Source: Nephrocerus scutellatus (Eukaryota > Arthropoda > Insecta > Diptera > Pipunculidae). Taken from it: DNA of 64,000 nt. The translations under genes were made by a program, and so were the position numbers. The notes under the pieces are model-generated. The model saw nothing but the letters and a program-made list of their open reading frames with translations. It did no database searches and was not told where the DNA came from. The stretch spans positions 9,093,969-9,157,968 of the forward strand of contig OX352762.1 in assembly GCA_947095585.1 (NCBI GenBank), in the 5' to 3' direction. Below, piece by piece: positions 44,470-55,235 of this stretch; position 1 is the stretch's first letter; each line of letters begins with the position of its first letter.

Positions 44470-45500
44470 AAAAAGATAGTTGAGAGCTCAGAGAAAATAG
44501 CTAACCGGGATATGAATCCGCAAACAGTACAGTGAGGACGGTAATAGATATGGAAAGAGTCTGCGGTATGACGAAATATACATCGCGCGTTGCACATTCT
44601 GCAAATACAAAGAGGGCAATATGATCGCTGATCTAAAAAGCAACTTGGGGCAATGGGAAGAGCACTTTCATGAGTTGCTAAATGGCCAGCTAACTGAGGT
44701 ATTGTAGGCTCCACCAATACAAACGATCACACTATGTTGCCACAAGCAAGCATAGACAAAGTAAGCACGCCGATAAATCGTCTTAAGAATAATAAGGCAG
44801 CGGGAGGGTATGGGAGAAAGAAGCGATACCAGAAGGGACATCCTCTGCCCCATACATAAGAAAGAATGTATCACAAAGTGCTGTAATTATCGTTGTATAA
44901 CGTTGTTGAGTACCGGTTATAAAATTTTCTTATCTATCCTGCTAGACAGGATACGATAAAGTCATTACATGCACACACCAGTGTGGCTTTATCCCAGGCA
45001 AATCTACAACTGATCAGATTCTCAACCTTAGGCAGGTGATGAAAAAATGTCTAAAGTTATAAAACTCACTAGACCACCTATATATAGATTTAAAGTTGCC
45101 ATAAGGCTACCATAGCCAAAGTAGAACTTTTAAAACCGTGAGAGAATTCGTTATTCGAAATAAACGAAAACGACTATGTAGGTTGGCCATGACCAATGTT
45201 ATAACTCAAGTAAAGATATCCGGATATCCATTTATTCAACATCTACAATGTGCTCTAAAGAGGGGATAGATTGGTCTGCATTCTATTTCGAAAGTGATCC
45301 GAAACTTTAATGTAACGATGAGAGAAACAATCCTCTCTAAGTACATCCATATACTGGCTTAAGCAGACGATGTTGTATAGACTGAATATCTGTACAAAAA
45401 GTTTTTATCCTAAAATCAGGGGCTGCATATAAATGAGTGGAAAACAAAATACATGGTCACCATGTATAATTTGGTCCCTCGATTAAGATAGTGTAAGTAA
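44470..45500 (+). mobile_element. family B copy, linker and RT N-half, then YADD piece
   Basis: Linker with LGQWEEHFHELLNGQLTEVL (about 44652-44710). RT N-part with CNYRCITLLSTGYKIFLSIL (about 44884-44945), CGFIPGKSTTDQILNLRQVM and KKCL (about 44980-45055), then degraded text. RT resumes at about 45350 near the second catalytic box (LA-stop-ADDV; the Tyr codon is a stop here) and continues to LHINEWKTKYMVTM (about 45425-45460). It is heavily decayed; the RT core between about 45070 and 45300 is largely unreadable. Confidence 0.75.
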
Positions 45501-45534
45501 GGCAATCCTTTAATTTACTTTGGTCAATTGTAGC

Positions 45535-45550
45535 AACTTGTAACATCATG
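45535..45550. repeat. left part of a split target duplication
   Basis: AACTTGTAACATCATG matches 48623-48638 at 15 of 16 bases. Its last 8 bases, ACATCATG, recur at 47004-47011 on the far side of the family D insertion. Confidence 0.6.
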
Positions 45551-47003
45551 TAACATCGACTTTAAAGGTGGACGACTCGCTTGGCGATTAATCTTCTGCT
45601 CACAAGTCGGATTATTATAATATCTGTCTGCAGAGGAACACCACACGGCGGAGTCCTATCCCCACTTCTATGGAACTTAGCAGCGAGCGAGCGAGCTACT
45701 GTTATGCCTAAGAGGTAAGGGCTGCAGAGTAATCGCTTATGCGGATGACTTAACTATTGCAGTCTCAGGAAAATACCCGAATAGCTTTAAGGAACTCCTG
45801 CAAAATGCTCTCAATAAACTAACTTGCTGGGCAGGTCGCTGTAATTTACGCGTAAATCGTCACAAAACTGAGCTTGTCCTATTCACCAGGAAATATAAAG
45901 AACCACTTATTAGCCCTCCTTCTATGAAAGTTATAAGCAGGTTAACATTCGCTGATAAAGCCAAGTAATTGGGTCTTTTTTTGAACAAAAAACTAAGTTA
46001 GAAACCTAACATAAAAGAAAGAGTTCGTAAAGCCACAGTGGCACTGTTCTCATGCAAAAAAGCCACTGATAGCAGATGGGGTCTTCAACCCCATATAACT
46101 CATTGCCTTTATTTATTTATTTTTACAGACGAGTCAAAAACTGATGACGGAGTCTGCGGAGGTGTTTTCTAAAAAAAAAAAAAAAACTAATTCTTAGCCT
46201 TTCTTTCCGTCTTCCAAATCACTGTAGTGTTTTCCATGCTGAAATTATGGCGATCAATGAAGCCTTTTGTCTTTGCTGAAGAGAAACGTCATAACCGCTA
46301 AGGATATCCGTATATTCTCGGATAGCCAAGCTGCACTGAATTCCCTGGAATCAGTCTCTGCAAATTTATTTCTAGCCCTTAACTCTCGTGGAGATGGCGG
46401 AGTAGTTAAATATGCACCTGTGTTGGGTACCGGGGCACAGAGGGATTTCGGGTAACTGTATGGCTGACGAACTCGCCAAGCAAGGAACTACACCACCCTT
46501 TTTACCTGAATATGGTTCCATACGCATGTAAATCGCTACATGCAAACTATTGTTAAAGCGGGATACCGATGTAAAAACTAACTGAAGATGGTCAAACGGT
46601 ACAACATGCATAGCGACAAAGCATATCTGGCCCTAGCTGGATCCGAAACGCTCCAAGTGTTTGATCTCTCAAAAAAGATCGCATATCGGTGCTATTGTAG
46701 GTGTCATCACTGGACACTGTCTCATAGGCAGGGATGCAGCAAGACTTGGAGTCTTCTCAAATGACTTCGGCAGAAGCTAGCTGTATGGGTGAGAAGCCTT
46801 ATCCCAAAAACGTTAACTCCGCATATGGGAGCTTTATTCTACAATGATACTAATGATCTCATCAACATTGACATTGGTAGTTTCCTACGCTTTATACGAT
46901 TTGAGTAGATGGAGGGAATTTTATCTGATCCGTTTGGTATCACAATGGACCATTACTGCTCTATGTGTGTCGGTTTCACTGACAGCCACCTTAACTTAAC
47001 CTG
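45551..47003 (+). mobile_element. family D copy inserted in an older target duplication
   Basis: RT box CRGTPHGGVLSPLLWNLA (about 45633-45685), catalytic RVIAYADDLTIAVSGKYP (about 45730-45785), CNLRVNRHKTELVLFTRKYK, AK-stop-LGLFLNKKLS (about 45830-46000). RNase H follows: FTDESKTDDGVCGGVF (about 46123-46170), AEIMAINEA (about 46240-46266), IRIFSDSQAALNSLE (about 46307-46350), VPGHRGISGNCMADELAKQG (about 46425-46485, frame-shifted), and the C-tail ending DIGSFLRFIRFE* (about 46870-46905). The end is CAGCCACCTTAACTTAACCT at about 46983. The 8-bp repeat ACATCATG flanks it. It is 5'-truncated and dead through multiple stops, although YADD is kept. Confidence 0.85.
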
Positions 47004-47022
47004 ACATCATGGAACCATAAGT
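47004..47022. repeat. middle copy of the 19-bp direct repeat
   Basis: ACATCATGGAACCATAAGT, identical to 48631-48649. Together with 45535-45550 it rebuilds a target duplication of about 27 bp around the family C fragment. Confidence 0.75.
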
Positions 47023-48622
47023 TCGGGTTCTAAAGAGCATAGTAAAATTTGTACAAATCACATTTCGTCTATGCTCCAAAGAATCAAGAGTTGAAGTAAT
47101 GGTTACATCGTTAATCATACGGATAACTCTGTTCTGAATTCCATCAAGATAATGCAAATGCGTTCTTGAAGCTCCACCCGACACATATGCATTAAATTCT
47201 AAAATTGGTCGAGGATAAGTCTTATATACTCGTTTCACAAGCCCACAGAAGAAAGTGACTGTTTCATACACTATAACCTAGCTAGTACACACACTAGTGA
47301 GTTAACATATACATAAAATACTTTTGTTATTTACTGCAGTTACAGCGGATATACATTTTCAGAGTAATTTTGCGCTGCCCAAAACCGGTTTTAGTTGTGT
47401 GAAAAATAGCGTACACAACTCGCAGAAAAGTGCTCATCGTGCTCGTTAGATTGCCGCACTCTCGTTTCAAGCTTCTAACTCGCACGATAAACTCAACTTT
47501 CCTTCCTCATTTTGTAATATACTATAGTACTTCAGAGGGGTTGAAGTAAAAGTTACAAAGTCTTATGAAGTCCAAAGATTGGCACGCTCTTTTTGAAATT
47601 CCAAAAATATGTTCTTTCACTTGAATCTTTCAAACCTTACATCTTTAGGCAGATCTCGCAATAGTGTCACCATTAGTTACTGGTGGCACGTAATGTTGTG
47701 CTGTGTTCTGAGAAGGAAGACAAGCCTGGAATTTATTTGGGTTAAATTCCAACGGAAGCCGATAACGTTGTATCATCAGCAAATGAATGGATATCACAGG
47801 TTGTAGAAGACAACAAATCATAGATATATTCAAGAAGAGCGTAGGCGACAAGGATGACCCTTGAGGCACGCCAGCATTGATGTAGTGTGAAGCAGAAAAT
47901 ATACCATTTCAATACATTTTTTATTTTACAGTTCCATAAATAATCTTCAACAAATGCAATGAAAGAGGAGTGTAAGTATTAATGAGACAATCATGCCATA
48001 CTCTATCAAAAGCCTTTGAAATATCCAAGGTAACAATAACGCTTGATTCACATAGATTTTCAATGCTTCGCTCCCAACAATGAGTCATATGCTCGTCATG
48101 AGTTCACCTGAAGAACGATTTTTGCACATCGGATAAAAGGGCATAGCTCATAAGTCTGAAATTAATAATAGATTCCATTACCGACAACAAAGCAATAGGG
48201 CGGTAGTTAGTTGCTCGTGGTTTATCATCTTTTTTGGAACGGGTTGAATATTAGCTATTTTCCAAATTGACGGAAAAACACCAGTCTTCATTGAGAGATG
48301 AAACAATTTGCTAAGCGGTTTCGCCAAAGTATGATGACATATTTTCAATACTAATGGCGGAATATCGTCTGGACCAGACGCTTTAGTGGGGTCAAGTTCA
48401 TTAGGAACTTTTGACACAACCCGTGGCCGGAAATAGTTTTTAGAAATATCTGCGCCTAGATTCGGTAGAATTGGTGGGCTTTGGTTAGTTAAAGCAAGGG
48501 TAGATGCACCAGCAAAATGTGAAGCTAAGAGATTAGCTTTCTCAATATCAGTTTTATAATGAATACCATTATGGAATAAAGAAGGAACAGAAGAAATTTT
48601 GTCTGCAAAGTTTCTTTTACCT
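47023..48622 (-). mobile_element. family C fragment truncated at both ends, with long target duplication
   Basis: Minus strand: linker KRNFADKISSVPSLFHNGIH, ANLLASHFAGASTLALTNQS (about 48618-48480), RT fingers SKVPNELDPTKASGPDDIPP, GVFPSIWKIANIQPVPKK (48417-48215), then WHDC-like and VNAGVPQGSSLSPTLFL (about 47880-47830), decayed YADD area, and the C-arm THLHYLDGIQNRVIRMINDV, STLDSLEHRRNV (about 47175-47055). It ends inside coding sequence at 47023 with no 3' untranslated region or poly-A. The 5' end stops near 48622 where the duplication begins. Confidence 0.85.
48178..48417 (-). pseudogene. family C RT N-terminus
   Basis: A 79-codon segment: PNELDPTKASGPDDIPPLVL, LAKPLSKLFHLSMKTGVFPS and WKIANIQPVPKK. 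This is the start of the RT domain (the K-S-G-P-D-D-I-P-P entry motif), followed by a frame break. Confidence 0.8.
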
Positions 48623-48649
48623 AACTTGTTACATCATGGAACCATAAGT
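48623..48649. repeat. right copy of the target duplication
   Basis: AACTTGTTACATCATGGAAC and CATAAGT. The first 16 bases match 45535-45550 (15/16), and the last 19 match 47004-47022 exactly. Confidence 0.75.
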
Positions 48650-50160
48650 ACGTGCAATGTAAAGTCATCAAATTCTACTTTAGCCTGGTAAAACAATTCA
48701 AGTCCTGCCGGGTCTTGACCCCAGTAGCGGGTTATGCTGATGCTGTAGTATGTTGATGCTGTAGTAGAAAACCACCTTCTTACGAAAATGTAAATATAAA
48801 GCCTGTATTGTGCATTCTCGTATTAAATATTGATTGAATTGGATTAGAATTAACAAATTACCAATACCCATTGCATATCTTTAGGCTCAGTAATATTGTT
48901 ACGAATTTGTATATGTGGAGAGTTTTATATAAGATTACACCAGTATGTTCTGGTACTTTCTTGTACGTTTCTAGTATACATTAGAAATGACTAGAACCTT
49001 CTCGAAAATGTTGATTAGCTATTAATGCAACAACTTTATCGCAGTTAAGTTATTTATATTTGGAATTCAATCAGACTACATACTACATAAAGTTGAAAAG
49101 TAGAGCCACCGCCTTTGTGAATAATAGTGTTATAAGTGAATAATAAGTAATCACCAGTGTAAATTTGTGAACTGTTCCTATTTATTAATTGAAGTTGCAA
49201 TTTGTAAATAAACGAGCTAGTGTTGTGTTTTGATTTGCAAAATACATTACGAACTCTCTAGAAAGCCTAAATGGTGTAACAATATTATTCTTGTTGTGAA
49301 AAAGGATGTGACTTCCTTTATGTTTATTAATTTCCTCACATATGTGGATATAGAAATGTTTTATTGTCATTATTATTAATAAAAGTAATAGCATTACAAG
49401 AGTCGAATCTTTTGTACTTATACACTTTTCATGTGCGCTCCTCCTCATAAACATTCTACTCATATTCGATAGAATGCATAAACAGAAAAATCCAATTGTT
49501 CCAAATGTCATATATATATCTCATTGGGAAAACATAAATTCCCTTGTAAATGAGCCCAATTCAGTTTGCTATTCAGCGAACAAAGAGACAATAATGTGAA
49601 GACGATTGCTAACTTAAATGCATAGTGGTTACAAGCGGAGTTTTGCCAAAGAAACAGCAGACCAATTTGTAGAAAGCATATAATTTCCGTTCGATCCATA
49701 GTCGGACCAACTGTGCCTTTTTCCATTCTCCTCATGTAAATGGAGAATTTATTGGTTTAAGGACAGCTGAACATGCTGCAGCCATGCTTGCATGTGAAAT
49801 GTATTCCTGTGCAATGGTTGTTGAGAGGGGGAAGCATACGACAAACGAACAACTGCTCGCATGGGATACAATCCATGCGTGTCTCAGTCGAAATGAGCTT
49901 TAAATGGGTTTATTTAGGAGTTTTTTCGGACACTTTGCTAAGAATTATATTTCTATTGCTAAATGGTAAAATGGGTCAAACGAGAAGAAGAATGGATACC
50001 GGGACCGAAACCTCGCAGGATAACGTTAAGAAAATATGGAATATGTTACTGGTTCAGTGTGCGAAAAGACAAAGCATATAAGTGTATTTAAGGCTGCTGG
50101 GAGCTCAGCTGGATTCCCAAAAATGAAATGAAATAAAAAAATAAACTTCAGCAAGCTTAC
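48650..50160. other. no recognisable element
   Basis: AT-rich; open stretches of 75-108 codons without motifs. ATATATAT-type and AATAATAAT-type runs are scattered here. Confidence 0.4.
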
Positions 50161-50164
50161 ACAG

Positions 50165-51195
50165 TTTGTCTCATCCTTGACGAGTGCCAGAGCAATTCCT
50201 CCATGTGGCTCGTTTGGATCGTCTCAATTCAGAGTTATACTCTGTAAGGGCGAACCTATATTTGTCCCAGCTCTTTGTGCGATTAGCAGTTTTGAAAAAC
50301 TTTCTTACTTTCTTCCTATGTTTGGCCAGCCGGTAATTCCACCAGGGAACCTTACGTTTACTCAAACTGGTGTTGGTGACACAGCTGCCATAGTAGGAAA
50401 TAAGCAACACATCATTTAACCGATAAGTTGCCTCATCTAGGTCTCCTATGGACAAAATTGAAGTAGGTAGCATATCTAACTTGGTGTGGACAAGTCCCCG
50501 ATAAAGATTCCAGTCCGTAGACTTAGGATCGTATCTGATATAGGCGTGTGCCAATCTGCCTTGAAGGTCGAACCTGGTGTGTTGTTGGTCAGACAAAGAA
50601 GCTTCTTCCGACACATTATAGTTTTTGATGAAACTAAATATAAATGGACTGGCAAGTATGCGATGAAGTACCTCTTCGCGAATCGCATTTATGAGAGTGG
50701 GTTTCGAGCTTTTGTTAACAATTTCTACTAAAAGATATTCTAAAAGAAACTCACCCCTTCTGTCAATGTCACTATTGCCCCAGACAACGTGATGTGCATT
50801 TGCGCCACAACAAATGATGAATTGTAGTTGGTTGTCCTTACAGTAAAGTGCGAGCTTCTGGAGCTCGGAATGATGACGACAACGCCGGGAAAGTATGCCG
50901 AGGTACACACGATGTTCTTTGATCACTTCTCGGTCGGAATTTCATTGCCACTAGAAGTGCCACCAGGTCCTTCGTCATGAATTCTGGAATTGGAAGAAAG
51001 TTCATGTTTATGCTGATCAAACAGGCCGCCGGTTTCCCGCTTTTAAATATTAGATTACTTGCCTTATTCCGTAGACTTTAATTTGTCCGCTTATAACTCA
51101 TGGTTCTTGAATGAGACCAAGGGTTATGTTATCATCTGCGAATCTTTTGCAGAGGGTAGCGGACGCGCCTTTAGCGTGATGCAGATTCGCTTGTA
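50165..51195 (-). mobile_element. family D endonuclease and linker, longest open frame in the window's LINEs
   Basis: Minus strand. The endonuclease start is IRIQANLHHAKGASATLCKR, FADDNITLGLIQEPWVISGQ (about 51190-51080). Next come INMNFLPIPEFMTKDLVALL (51015-50955), then a 251-codon open frame 50926-50171 with YCKDNQLQFIICCGANAHHV and VWGNSDIDRRGEFLLEYLL (the GCDANAHH..WG box of this endonuclease, with Asp to Gly here), FDLQGRLAHAYIRYDPKSTD, VPWWNYRLAKHRKKVRKFFK and KSWDKYRFALTEYNSELRRS. It stops before RT. The 251-codon frame opens with GTG, not ATG, as expected for an internal piece of ORF2. It is interrupted at its 5' side by a family A copy at 51207. Confidence 0.85.
50171..50926 (-). 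pseudogene. family D endonuclease C-part plus linker, 251 codons
   Basis: A continuous frame from the second half of the APE-like endonuclease through the post-endonuclease linker. The D-A-N-x-H-H box reads GANAHHVVWG. The downstream half (WNYRLAKHRKKVRKFFKTAN, KYRFALTEYNSELRRSKRAT) is the basic linker seen before RT in LOA-type ORF2. The N-part of the endonuclease is in another frame upstream. No functional protein is expected. Low decay in this stretch suggests a younger insertion or chance. Confidence 0.8.
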
Positions 51196-51206
51196 TTCTA
51201 ATTAAT

Positions 51207-52290
51207 TCTTCTTCTTTCTTTGTGTCCTATATCCCCTTGTGGGTCATAGGGCCTCTAATACGCCTACGCACCATCGCGTGCGGTTCCTGGCAATGAGCTT
51301 CAGCTATCTCCAACTCTTCCCCATTTGCCGTGACTCCTCATCAACTGTTCTGCGCCATGTATTTCTCGGATGACCCGTTCTTCTACCATCCTGAGATAAC
51401 GGGTTCCATTGCATTGCGTAATTTGCTATGGAACTATCGCCTTTTCGGAGTGTATGACCAGTCCACTGCCACTTCCGTCGTTGGATGGTTTTGCCTATTG
51501 ATTCCTGACCTGTTCTCTGGGTAAAGATGTTCGTTAAAGATACGGTTAGGCCAGCAAACGCTTAAGATGTTCCGTAGGCACCTATTTACGAACGTTTGTA
51601 ATCTTTTTGTGATAGTAGTGGTCACCGTCCAAGTGCTGCACCCATACAACAGCACAGATTGTGCTGCTTGGTGTTTAAGCTGATCGCATTGCTTCGCCAT
51701 ATCATGGACATCATTCCAAACACTGATTTTGCTTTGCCGATTCGGTCCTGTTCAGTTCCACCTTCGGTCGAGACAATACTCCCAAGATTTTGGAAACTCT
51801 CTACTCTCTCTACCGGTTGTCCAGCAATGTTAACTTGAGTTACTGAGTTAGTGCCGAGGTTGATGATTTTGGTTTTGGCAGAATTAATCTTCAAACCTGC
51901 AACATTTGCCTCCCTCTCCACATTTGTTGTCATTTGGTGCAGCTCCATAATTCTGTGTGAGAGTAAACAAAAGTCGTCAGCGTAATCCAGATGTTTGAGT
52001 TGAGATGTAAGAGTCCAACGAATTCCTCCGTTTCCAGTAGATAAAGCTGCGCAAAGTACATCGCTAATCACCAACAAAAAAAGTATCGGCTATAGAATGC
52101 AACCTTGTCGTACACCACTTAGGATCTCGAATTCCTCTTACAGCTTTCCTCTATGCAGCACATGACATTTAGAGCCGTCATAGGTTGCCTTTATAATAGC
52201 TATTAGTTTATCGGGTATACCTCTCCTGCGCAAGGCGAGCTAGATAAAGTGTCTGTTGACACTGTCAAACGCCTTCTCAAAATCGATTCA
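51207..52290 (-). mobile_element. family A copy C, RT with intact YADD
   Basis: Minus strand: DFEKAFDSVNRHFI (first catalytic Asp; about 52285-52245), IPDKLIAIIKATYDGSKCHV, ILSGVRQGCIL (a stop follows at the next codon), ILFLLVISDVLCAALSTGNG (about 52100-52030), LKHLDYADDFCLLSHRIME (about 51995-51940), NVAGLKINSAKTKIINLGT, GKAKSVFGMMSMIWRSNAIS, RCLRNILSVCWPNRIFNEHL, and the tail GGGTCCTAAAG-like ends with ACCCACAAGGGGATATAGG and an (AAGA)n run at about 51207-51225. It is the only family A copy here with both catalytic boxes, but a few stops remain. Its 5' end at about 52290 joins an inverted piece. Confidence 0.9.
51622..52077 (-). pseudogene. family A RT C-half, 151 codons open with YADD
   Basis: A continuous frame LVISDVLCAALSTGNGGIRW, LKHLDYADDFCLLSHRIMEL, NVEREANVAGLKINSAKTKI, QPVERVESFQNLGSIVSTEG and KAKSVFGMMSMIWRSNAISL. 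The palm catalytic YADD is preserved, in contrast to copy A (YAVD) and copy B (deleted). A frame change near 51640 separates it from the C-terminal arm (LLYGCSTWTVTTTITKRLQT). Confidence 0.85.
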
Positions 52291-52345
52291 ACTGGAACGT
52301 GAGTTTCTTCGATATAATTTGGACATACTGGGAGTGAGTGAAGAA
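52288..52345 (+). mobile_element. inverted 5' piece of family A next to copy C
   Basis: On the + strand these bases encode LEREFLRYNLDILGVSEE, an endonuclease N-terminal motif of the type R-x-x-x-Y-x-x-D-I-L-G-x-S-E, directly abutting the minus-strand RT. This head-to-head order is what twin-primed LINE insertion gives. The match is short, so homology is inferred. Confidence 0.5.
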
Positions 52346-54689
52346 AGATATTTCTTAAATCTTATATTAATACGTTCTTATTTTGTTTATTAAAAATGGA
52401 TGAACAGCTCTAACTTCAACATTTTAATATATAGTTAATACTTAATTCTTTTAAACAAATTTTAGACGTTATATGAAGCTATACACTATATTTGGTTATA
52501 TTTATATAACATATCAGAAAGTGAATAGTAAAATTTTATAACAACATATACAACAACAACAAGCATATCTGAATCGAATGAAAAATTAATGACATTCCAA
52601 GGAAAGTCTATACGTAGAAACTCAGGGCACATTTTTTTCTTATCAGTAAAATGTCTTCTTATCAGGACAAATACCACGTGGAATTTCAACTCTCTTGCTT
52701 CTCTTAGACTCATAGAAAACTGTTATACACTCTCTGTCTGCCAATTCTCACGCAATCGCATCGCATCCGTCTATCTCTGCGATGTCCTGTTCCAATTCTT
52801 TTTGCTTCCACTACAAAAATTTACTACAACGTACGAGTACATAGCCGACCAAGCTAAGCAGAAAATCAAAAAATTCATTCATCAGTACTCCTCAGTACTT
52901 CCAGATCTGCACGCCGGACAGTGACACACTCGACCAATGATAGGGTGCTATATGCACAGACATTTTAATGCCATAACACACTCCAAAAAAATCAGTTCCC
53001 GGTTGTCCTTTCGTCTGCGCTGTTGGTTTACGTAGCGAAACCTAAAGTGCTTCTTATATTGGTGACTCCTCAAGTACTGCGAGTTTTCAGTATTCCAAGT
53101 TCAGGGATCAACAGATACGCGTTAAGTGGTTGTTGAAAACTTCATCCCCTGCTACATATATTAACTGTTGTTTAAAGGATAAAATAGAAAAATTGAGGAC
53201 AGCTCATATGGCCGGCTGAACCGATCGAAAACTTGGTTACAATAAACGTGTGGTGTGTTTTTAAACTTAAATTCGGGTCGTATGCGTAACTAATACTTCT
53301 TATAATTTGATTTTTTGATTAAATATTTGACTTATATTTCCAGTGATAAGTGATTAGTGCGATATGTCTGTTAATTGAACAAATTTTCAACATTAAATCG
53401 CCGTGTGTCGTGTGTGCTAATGCTAGAGAAACCAATGCGTGCCCATAAGCTATCCAGCTGATCAACTTCTGACTACATCAAAACAATGGAAGGATATGGT
53501 GTGGCAATTGATTTTTTATTCGTGCATAATTGTTGGCAGTGTCGGAACAGGTGCTGCAACTATATCCAATACTAACGAGTTTTAAAGTGAGTTGGCTAAA
53601 TAATTATCATTTGTTTTACTTTTACGTGAAAAATAGTTATATATATCCCATTTTAAACAAACTTCTTAGTTAACTAAATGACCTTTCACTGTTCATCCAG
53701 TGTTACTTGGAACATTTACTTTACGTTGTATTCCTTAATTTTATCAAATATCCAATAAAATATCTCCGTTGGGAATTTCCAAATGAGAGGATTTATACGG
53801 AAACTAATTAACACACGTGTCTCCCCTTGTATGATTTCTGCCATCTGGTATTCTGCAAATGTAATAGCTGCCAAAAGGATAATTATTAGGATGATGTTTA
53901 TAGATAACGTTTGCTTTTGTGAATAATAAATAAATTTGTTTAACATCCGAATTAACATCAGTGAACATTTTTCTGTGAAGGCAAATAAATGATTCAGAAA
54001 ATTGCAAAAGATGAATTTGAAAATTGCAAGAAGGTTATAGAGAAGATAATTATTTCCCCCGATATTAAAAGATAGTGGTGTGTTGTAAGGCGGTTGTCTA
54101 GGTGCCTTTAATAAAACTACTATACTATAATGTTAATCAAAATTAAATCAACTTTTCGAAGAACCTTCCGAAGATGTTTTTGCCAGAATTGAATTTGTTC
54201 TATGAATTCAAGATCGTGGTAGCGTATAAGTCTTGTGATTTCGGAATTCTTCTTTCCCACAATCAAAGTCAACAGCTCTCAATAAATCGTATCTTATTTA
54301 ATTAACTAGTATCTTAGTGTTTTTTGCTCAGTTGAAAAGCACAGCGCCAACCATTGTTTGATTATTTAGTAAGGTTCTTGGATTTGGAGAGCGCTTATTT
54401 CAGTGTTCATGCTACTATCGGCTGTTATAAATAATTTGGAAATTATTTCCTTTTTTTTTAATACATACATACCGCTATATCTAAATCACAGGACAACGAA
54501 GGACTTTCTAGTATCAAACGCGTCCACAAAGTAGTTTGTTTAACTTAATTTATGTTCAGTCCCAGATAAAATGCCATTTCTCGACTCTGGTGAACAACTT
54601 GGATAACATCCTACCGCTGAATGTCAGCCAACGTTCCGAGACTAATAACTGTCGCATTTTATTACGTCCACCATTTTGCTAGGAATGAA
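52346..54689. other. no recognisable gene; weak SINE trace
   Basis: Open stretches of 60-111 codons show no motif. CCAACGTTCCGAGACTAATA at about 54629 resembles the SINE body but is too short to call. Confidence 0.4.
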
Positions 54690-55235
54690 AAATTTGAAAA
54701 CTTCAAGAGCAAAGTGGTTTAATGAAAAATGCAAGTCAGCAGTCGCTATTAAAAATCAGCCCATTTGGACTACGTTAACTTGACTTCCGAAGAAGACATT
54801 GTTAATTTTCGAATGGCCAAAAACATAGCAAACCCTATAATAAATAGTCCCAATGTAATAAATGAATGGCGGGATAGCATGGGAAAAATTTTGGATTCAG
54901 ACAGTCGAAGCTTTCTGTCGTTTGCTGGCTTGCTTCATTTGTACCATAATGGTATTCTTTACAAAACTGGTATTCAGAAAGCTAATCTCTTAGTTTTGCA
55001 TTTTGCTTGTACGTCTACCATTCCATTATCGAACCAAAGTCCACCAACTCTCTCGAATGTATGTCAAGGTATATCTAAAATATATTTCCGGCTATGGGTT
55101 GAATCAAAGTTTCTTAAACAACTTGACTCTAAAACAGCAACTGGAATTTACGTATTCCGCCACTTATTTTGAAAATATATCATGACACCCTGATGAATCC
55201 GCTTAGCAAATAATTTCATCTCTCAATTTCAATTT
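54690..55235 (+). mobile_element. family C linker to RT entry, decayed
   Basis: SRAKWFNEKCKSAVAIKNQ (about 54705-54765), DYVNLTSEEDIVNFRMAKNI (54765-54830), then LLHLYHNGILYKTGIQKANL, STIPLSNQSPPTLSNVCQGI (about 54930-55090), LKQLDSKTAT and the RT entry near LF-stop-KYHDTLMNPLSK (about 55165-55205). It parallels the copy at 48.6 kb, which has VPSLFHNGIHYKTDIEKANL and LTNQSPPILPNLGADISK. Everything after the RT start is missing. Confidence 0.75.
54765..55172 (+). pseudogene. family C post-endonuclease linker, 135 codons
   Basis: An open frame with DYVNLTSEEDIVNFRMAKNI, HLYHNGILYKTGIQKANLL, NQSPPTLSNVCQGISKIYFR and LKQLDSKTATGIY. It corresponds to the linker between endonuclease and RT of family C ORF2. 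The frame does not start with ATG and ends within RT entry, so it is an internal fragment. Confidence 0.7.

Noticed and set aside
54629..54655. Another SINE copy
   Set aside because: Only about 25 bases resemble the SINE body, too short to support a call.
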